The translations under genes were made by a program, and so were the position numbers. The notes beneath the pieces are model-generated. The model was given only the letters and a program-made list of their open reading frames with translations, searched no databases and was not told the DNA's origin. A DNA stretch of 64,000 bases, from the NCBI GenBank assembly GCA_902806595.1, contig CADCXC010000004.1:2542001-2606000 (forward strand), read 5' to 3'. The stretch comes from Pyrenopolyporus hunteri. Its lineage: Eukaryota > Ascomycota > Sordariomycetes > Xylariales > Hypoxylaceae. This document shows positions 57,116 through 64,000 of the stretch, piece after piece. Positions within the stretch are counted from its first letter, which is position 1. Each line of letters starts with the position of its first letter.

Positions 57116-59864
57116 ATTCGCCCAAGATAAAAAGAACGGAGAATGAAGCCAATTCGCTATTCACCCCCTCTCATACGTCGGTTTGGATTATTCTCGTATA
57201 ACTGCGGACTCGGATACTGCGGCGCTTGTGGGGTTTACTGTCTTTTCAGGTCTATAGGGTGAGGTTTCTCGAGTTCTTGCTTTTCTGTATATACGCGGAC
57301 TTGAACGATCCAGGCAGAATCGTTAGAACGAGGTTTTCTTCTTAGTTGTTTCCTGTCGTAGTATCCCACGATAAGAAATGCGAACTTCTATATACCAGCC
57401 ATGTGTGTGACAATAGCGAGAGAACATTGTAGGTAGCCGGAGACAAGGCTGCCGCTTTATGCCTCATACTAATATCAAACACTTGTATATCTAGGTAGGT
57501 AACCGACGCGTAGATGGGCCTAGTCTCATATCACCTATGTAACGTGGGCGACTCGCGCTTCGCTCTTGACCTAATAGATGCCTACCAAAGTAGAAGACGG
57601 CCATATGGCTATCATTAATAAGTACTTGAATAGCCCAACAGCTCCGACTAGCTCTTAATAGATACTAAGGAAATGTGTAGGCCCCTATCATTCTTCATGC
57701 CACCGCCGTGTTTTGAAAGATACGTGAGATAGAGCATCAGGGTCCATTGTATTAAGTTCCTTGTGTCAAACCATATTAAGACATCACGCATAAAACACAC
57801 GTAACAATGGTACAGGAAAAGCTTGCAATGATACTATGAGTGCCTGGTAGTTAGGGGCCAAAACTTAACACCGCTACCGCCTCCTCCACCTTGATCCCGT
57901 TACGGATGAACAGGGAAGGCATCCGAAGGCCTCCATGGAACCTCGTCTTCTCTGGTTCTTGACGAAGCAAATCCTACTTCTCTTACTTCTAAATCAGTGG
58001 AGATTACCCAATATTATGAATTCGAAATAATAATAAATTTGACTTCGGTGTCTTTAAGTCTACTGGGGTTATGAGTAGAGCAGATACATACCTACGTAGA
58101 TATGTAGGAAACCTCAAAGGACCTCCTAATCTGCTGTAGAAACTAGTAGATGCCCCCGATATAGCAGCTACATACTCTCGTAATGCTACCCGTACTAGCC
58201 TTCCGGAAGGATGGCCAACCGAGTTATCAAGATGGCCGTTCATCATACCTGCCTAAGGTAGCGGGTTAGGTGCTTCTTATATAGATGGTAGTTCACAACT
58301 TTCTCCTCGACACACGATATTATGTTTTTTTAAAACAAAAAAGCTGATGCTGGACCTTCTGATTTTTAAAAATTGGGATTTTAGCGAGCTTCCCGTATCT
58401 ATTTTATCGTCATCTTTGGGATGGACGATGTAGAGTGAGCCTGGCGTCACCCTGTGGCGGTGATGCTTGCCCGCCTAGGTGGTGGGTAGAACTGTGCTCG
58501 ACGGTACACTCAGCGCTAAATCCCATCGTATCGACATCGTTCCCATTCGCATAGTGCTATCGACAGGTAACAAGTCGCCGGGCACCCAAGTTTTGAACGG
58601 AATTTCTAGGGACTCGCAGAGAAGCATCTCCGAGCAAGGCGGACGCCCTTACGCAGTGAGAACGTGGGAGCGTCTGCCGGTCTTTGGAAGGGTTGTCAGG
58701 GAAAGGATACGTGCTACCTGATGGTTCCCTAGGGAATTAAGGCCGATGCTGAAAGACGGACTTGTATGGAATCGAGAGGTTCCCACCTACTATCCATGAT
58801 TCGTAACGTTAGCGATGACTTGCGGGAGACGAATCTTCCTATTTTTTAGATCTAACGTAACACGTGAGACACCTTGATCGAAATGTAATGTATTCTGCCC
58901 TCTTTTCTGCTGACTATCTGTTCCTACGCTCTTTCTCTATTATCGTGAGGAAGACTCGGCCCTGAGTTCTTTTAGGCGAGTAAACTGAGGGAATATGTTC
59001 ATGTTTCCTGAACGAGATAATCCAATGGTAACCACCTACATTCGTAGGTATGTAATTCGAATTTATTGTCAACATATCTCTCGACGTGGGCGTAACCCAG
59101 TTCTATCTCGCCAACGCAGTGTATCAAAATTTCGGAGGTTGTGACGGTGACCAATGTCAACCCAATTGCCCCGCCTTGCTTTATCGGTAAGACCGAGCAC
59201 TTCTTTTCCACCTTCGGAGAGGTGTACGTACATAGATGTGGGCGATGCAATTTTGGTGGATAAAACTGGAGAATGGGTTTAAGATGGTGGAGTTAGTGGC
59301 CAAGCGTGAGGATATTTGTGGGAGAATTCATGTGATGGGAATGAATGCCGTCACCCGTCCGAGGGTCAGGTGCTCAGGGTCATCGCGTCATATTCTTCAC
59401 CTCCGCTTGATGATATGGGGAATTTTGGGAACGATAAAAAGCAATGACATGATGCCCTTGGTTGACTCCTAGAGATGGGTGTACGTAAAGCGCGATTGTG
59501 TCAATTGATGTCGACCCACGTAAAGAAGGAATCGACGACGATGTTGTCCCTATGCATTTGAGGACGGCCACGACGGAATCTAAATAGTGCTGGTAGATGG
59601 ACCTACCTAATTGGCGAGGTGAGTATAAACACCCGGAGTTTCTGGTTATGTACCTACCTATAGGTCTTTTATATCGGAGTTTTGACCCGTATCTGAGAGA
59701 CGTGAGTCTGTGATAGGTACCGTCAACCTATCGGCTTTTAAGTTGTCCGAGAAAAGCCAGAGATAGGTAAAAGCCAGATGAGAGCCATTGAAGGAAGCGA
59801 GGCCGCCGAGCACAACATCGCAGCAGCCAACCTGTCGTACGGAGTATGTATGTTTGTTCATATA

Positions 59865-59900
59865 TAGGTATGGATAGGTAGGTAGGTACCTAGGTAGGGT
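59865..59900. repeat. GGTA/TACC palindromic repeat cluster
   Basis: GGTA units with one GGTACC turn and a CCTAGG turn, embedded in the gene-poor block. Confidence 0.8.
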
Positions 59901-60484
59901 ATGGATGTAGGTATGCAGGTCCATTGGCTGCTGCTTGCTCGCCTTGAAAGTCAAAGGAGATTTACGCGTTGCCAAGGATGAGGTTCTTCCTATGTAGCCT
60001 ACCTCGCAGTGCACTTTGGGTTAACTTCGTACCTGTACGTATTCATAGTACTGTGGATTTCGAGCCCTGTTCCCGAGACCCTGGTTCAGGGGATCAGCGG
60101 CCCTTACGCTACGTTACGGATGGATGTGTACCTGCTACAGCAAAAGCTCAACAAAAGTAGAGCCACGTTCAGATCTGTACCCCTTATGTTAAGTCCCTAA
60201 AGGCACATATTATAGGTAACATATAGGTACACGTAGGTAGGTAGGTAGCTGAATTCTACCATAGTATACCTCCATTTTGTACTGGTTGAAATAAGGTGGT
60301 TGATAGCTTTCTTGGGGTGCACCACGCGCTATTGTCACGCTATAACATTCACATACCTCGATTCTGCGCGCGTGATGCATTGTATGGGTGAAGAATGACC
60401 TACTCGTAGGGACCATCCAAGTTGTTCCGTTTGAGGCCAGCAAATGTCTTGCATCATGTACCTACACACACAATAAGTATGTAC

Positions 60485-60540
60485 ATGTAGGTAGGTAGGC
60501 ACGTATGCAGGTAGCTACCTACCTAAGCTACCTAAGGTAG
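60485..60540. repeat. GGTA/TACC palindromic repeat cluster
   Basis: A GTAGGTAGG run followed by TACC units interleaved with AGCTACC, one of the densest clusters in the window. Confidence 0.8.
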
Positions 60541-62333
60541 CAAAAAGAGCTCGTATTCTAGAATAACTCCGCTAAGCAAGCCCCGGAACCCACAGTTCCA
60601 TTGGTTGCGCGGCTGTGTTGGGCCCCTAGCATTGATCCAGTCAAAAATAGAATTCTTGCTGGAGGGTGTTCGGACCATGCGATTGGGTCAAGCTTTTCGA
60701 CCCTCTCTGTAAGGGGAAAAATTGGATCGCGTATGAAGTTGGGTTATGGATATCCATACATTACATGCATACGTCCAGCACCTACCTCTATTCGCTGGTA
60801 CTCGGGGAGATGGACCTGTGATACTCTCTTTTTATTTTGTTTTATCGACATAAGCATACTCGTAACTTTTACTAGAGGGATGGTTGATGCCCAGAAGTTT
60901 GATACTCAAAGTACATCTTTGCCATGGATAGGTACCTACCTAGGTACACCTCCAACGGGATCGTCTTATAATAAGCATTGTACGTGTTACATGTGCCCTA
61001 CCCTGATCCGTCAGAACACTAAAAGCGTAGGTTGAAGATGTACTATGCAGATAGGTACCACTTCTAATAGGCTATTGCAAGGAATACTTCTGTAAACTAT
61101 GTATTTAGGCTTTGGCGATCGCGGCATGCGCAGTAAGCCTCCCACTCTTGTAAAAAGTCCCTCTAAGACGATGATGGTATTATAAGAATACCTACGGCCT
61201 GGTAATTCACTAAGCGAAGTTCTACTTATTTTATACTGTCGACCTACCTACCTAAGGTACTCGACTGCCGTTTGGGACGATCCAATTACTGCATATTTTT
61301 TCTTCAATATTCCTCATACTAATCCTTAAAGGCATATGCTACCTAGCCCGAAGCTAGGTTAGTGTGCTTTTTTAGTATATGTAACTCTAGCGGGCCCAAT
61401 CGGCAATGCGGCTTTTCGTCATTCCATTTATGTCCTCTTGGTCTAGAAGGAACCCCGACTAAAGTCGTCAGCGTGTTTTAAAATTTCTGAACCTTTCCAT
61501 GCAAAAGGCATTCGTTTCTTCGATATTCCATGTTGGATGCATACGTACTACCTACCTAGTGCAAGGTACCGCGACTATAGTACGTTTACGTTTACGTTTA
61601 CTTGGCCTCCCTACATGTAGTTTTATATACCCTGCCTACGAAGGATGTACGTGCCTACCACCTTATCATCGCTATAACCTACGCTACATGTTGGATGTAT
61701 TGTACTACAGGCGGTACTTGTACCTAACCTAAAGAGACGTACCCTGGATGTTTTCTCGTTTATCTCCACGCAGCCATCTGATCTAATAGGTGCGATCTGA
61801 CCCTCCCGGTCCCTCCCCCTACCCAACCTTGATCAGCCAGACTTAACCAGCGTCACCTATCTACTCCTCCAAACCAACCCTACCTAAACGAAAATACTAT
61901 TTCTTTCTCCCTTCACTCGTGTAACCTAAGTACATATTCTAATCGTCAACCTACTCCAGCGGTCACGTCGTTCGTTTGTGGCCGCTTTGTATACCCTAGC
62001 AACAACTCTTACAACCTCGACCCTGGCGTACGCCTTTGTTTGGGAGCAAGAAACTTCTCTTCTCGTACCGGAAGAGACGACGAGTGTTTTGCGAATTCCT
62101 AGACGAAGCGTCGGCGTCCCTTCGTAATCAAATCTAAACGATAAGCCCAAAATAACTATTTTGTTTATATCCTCGCTGCTCAGTTTGTCGACCGTGCGAA
62201 TGACCTCCGAACGAGTTTGACTACGTTTCAACGATACATTGCCGATCTCGCCCATTCAGGCCACCGGGCTACGATTACGTGAATCCCGCTTCAGTAACCG
62301 GCTGCCGACGGATGAACGGGCCTCCACGATAGA

Positions 62334-64000
62334 ATGGACGTGTGGGAACATGCGCGGCACCTGGTGTCCGGGCGGGATGGTCCAAACCCGGCCGAAGAGC
62401 TGCTACAGTTATTGCGAAACCCCTTTAAACAAACGGTAACTGCAATTAGCCAACCCACCTAGGCACTTGAGTCACGGAATGAATCACTGACCCGACTTCC
62501 TCCTAGCTGACGGATGGTGCTATCTGGTCTGCCTTGGGTACATCGATAGGATTCACTGCCTTCATAGCCATCGCCTTCTCGCTTGTCCGACCATATAATA
62601 CCGTCGTCTACGCACCGAAGCTCAAACATGCCGACGAGGAGCACGCGCCACCTCCCATTGGCAAAGGGTTCCTTGCATGGATTCCGCCGTTATGGAAGAC
62701 GACCGAGAAAGAGATGATTGCTCACGCCGGCATGGACGCTGCTATATTTATAAGATTTACCCGCATGTGCCGCGATATCTTCCTCTCGCTTGCTGTCGTT
62801 GGGTGTGGCATCCTACTCCCCGTATACTATACTCTGAATAGCGATAAGACTGGCAATCAGAAGTGGTTCATGAGGCTAACGCCTTCCAACGTCAACGACC
62901 AGCCCATCTGGGCCCTTGTGGTAACGGCCTACTTGTTTAACATCATCATCATCGGGTTTTTATGGTGGAACTATAGGCAAGTTCTACAGCTTAGACGGGT
63001 GTACTTCGAAAGTAAAGAATACCAGCAGAGTTTATCTGCTCGGACTCTGATGGTTAGTTTTCCCTTGTGGCTCCATGCGCGTAGTGTAACTAACCAGAAT
63101 GTAGTTGAATGATCTTCCCAAGAAGTATGCCACTGACGAGGGTATTGCGAGGATTATCGACGACGTCGTTCCGCATGCGTCATTTGCTAGGACTGCCGCC
63201 GCCCGTAATGTCAGGGACTTACCCGACTTGATTCAGCAGCATGATAAGACTGTCCGAAAACTCGAGAAAGTGCTAGCCAAGTATCTCAAAGACCCCCAGA
63301 ACCTGCCACCTGCACGGCCAACGTGCTATCCTTCCAAGAAGGACCCTTCATATAGCACCTATCCGAAAGGGCAAAAAGTAGACGCTATCGAGTACCTTAC
63401 CCAGCGGATAAGAGAACTCGAGGTCGAAATAAAAGAGACTCGATCAAACATTGACAAGCGCAGCACCTTGTCTTACGGCTTTGCCAGTTACGACGACATC
63501 TCCGAGGCGCATAGTATCGCCTACGCCCTGCGCAAGAAGAAACCTCAAGGCGCCACTATTGTCTTAGCCCCGAGACCAAATGACATCATCTGGGATAATA
63601 TGCCTCTCACCCCGGCGACTAGAAGCTGGAGAAGAATTATTATCAACTTCTGGATTGCTGTACTAACTCTGGTCTGGGTTGCGCCCAGCGCCATGATTGC
63701 TATCTTCTTGGTTAATCTGAGTAACCTAGGATTGGTTTGGCCTGCCTTCCAGACCCAACTATCCGGCAACACCGGTTTCTGGTCCATCGTCCAGGGTGTC
63801 GCGTCACCGGCCATTTTGTCCCTGGTTTATTTAGTCTTACCTATCATCTTCCGTCGACTCTCTATTAGAGCCGGTGACCGTACGAAGACTGGACGAGAAC
63901 GCCACGTCGTTGCCAAGCTCTACGCCTTCTTCGTCTTCAACAACTTAATCGTCTTCTGTCTGTTCAGCACTATTTGGAATTTGGTTTCGTCAGTCGCCAA
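62334..64000 (+). CDS. Calcium-permeable stress-gated cation channel, CSC1/OSCA (Phm7/Rsn1) type, partial
   Basis: Exons 62334-62435, 62507-63052 and 63105 to the window edge, all phase 0; the gene continues past 64000. Exon 1 encodes a soluble N-terminal segment (MDVWEHARHLVSGRDG and on). Exon 2 opens with the first membrane segment (ALGTSIGFTAFIAIAFSLV) and the strongly conserved RPYNTVVYAPKLKHADE motif, followed by two further segments. Splicing of a 52-nt intron creates RTLMLNDLPKKYATDEGIARI, the start of the cytosolic domain (anoctamin/TMC-like architecture), after which WIAVLTLVWVAPSAMIAIFLV and later segments begin the pore-forming DUF221 (RSN1_7TM) region. The family forms mechanosensitive or hyperosmolality-gated Ca2+-permeable channels in plasma membrane or vacuole. 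The C-terminus is not in view. Confidence 0.9.

Larger units (their letters stand above)
57116..62333. other. Long gene-poor block with GGTA/TACC repeats
   Basis: About 5.2 kb without a supported gene on either strand. GGTA/TACC clusters lie at about 59865-59900, 60226-60248, 60485-60540 and 60932-60950. A TTTACG triplication is at about 61583-61601. The end (about 62150-62333) is presumably the promoter of the channel gene. Confidence 0.5.

Noticed and set aside
61583..61601. TTTACG triplication as a telomere-like repeat
   Set aside because: Only three copies and the unit is not TTAGGG; too short to mean more than local slippage.

Overview
This 64 kb window is nuclear DNA of a filamentous ascomycete (Pezizomycotina, most likely a Sordariomycete; I cannot place it lower). 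The evidence is short GT-AG introns (about 45-175 nt) with CTAAC/CTGAC-type branch sites, a heterokaryon-incompatibility (HET) gene, fungal-specific families (GPI-anchored GH76, But2-type secreted protein, ENA sodium ATPase, CSC1/Phm7 channel) and AT-rich islands that look like products of repeat-induced point mutation (RIP). Genes are widely spaced on both strands. The intergenic DNA is peppered with palindromic GGTA/TACC repeats. I worked from conceptual splicing, checking phase at every junction, so exon borders are predictions.

Layout. 0.3-1.2 kb: membrane-anchored glutaredoxin (-). 2.0-3.3 kb: RIP-degraded TIR transposon. 5.7-6.8 kb: F-box protein (+). 8.5-8.9 kb: small hypothetical protein. 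10.1 kb: intron-containing tRNA-Tyr (-). 11.3-13.2 kb: a small acidic protein and a Cys-His-Asp (transglutaminase-like) hypothetical protein preceded by a nine-copy 13-bp tandem repeat. 14.0-15.4 kb: divergent six-exon protein kinase. 16.1-21.4 kb: a divergent pair, an AspRS-DUF2156 fusion (erdS, ergosteryl-aspartate synthase) and an alpha/beta-hydrolase that is a good candidate for erdH. 22.5-23.7 kb: multi-pass membrane protein. 23.9-25.2 kb: second TIR element with 108-bp inverted repeats and a TA target duplication. 25.9-27.7 kb: HET gene broken by one in-frame TAG. 28.6-29.4 kb: secreted But2-like protein. 29.4-34.1 kb: gene-poor, with a possible decayed kinase. 34.1-34.9 kb: O-methyltransferase. 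35.3-37.9 kb: nine-exon LtrA-family membrane protein. 38.8-39.5 kb: third AT island with simple repeats. 39.9 kb: Cys-rich 65-aa protein. 41.4-43.0 kb: GPI-anchored GH76 mannanase/transglycosidase. 43.7-44.9 kb: PCI/CSN8-like protein. 45.6-48.0 kb: putative amidoligase. 48.6-49.4 kb: dolichol-phosphate mannosyltransferase (DPM1). 50.1-53.7 kb: ENA-type Na+/K+ ATPase. 56.2-57.1 kb: disordered AT-hook protein. 57.1-62.3 kb: gene-poor. 62.3 kb to the end: CSC1/OSCA-type cation channel, cut by the window edge.

How the genes fit together. The only clear functional unit is the erdS/erdH-like pair: ErdS is known to move aspartate from Asp-tRNA to ergosterol, and ErdH removes it. DPM1 and the GH76 protein both concern glycoprotein and cell-wall mannan. 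The ENA ATPase and the CSC1-type channel both concern ion homeostasis, but they lie far apart and are not a cluster. The least described items are the lone amidoligase_2-family gene, the Cys-His-Asp protein with its repeat-bearing leader, and the contrasting mutation spectra of the two RIP-degraded transposons.
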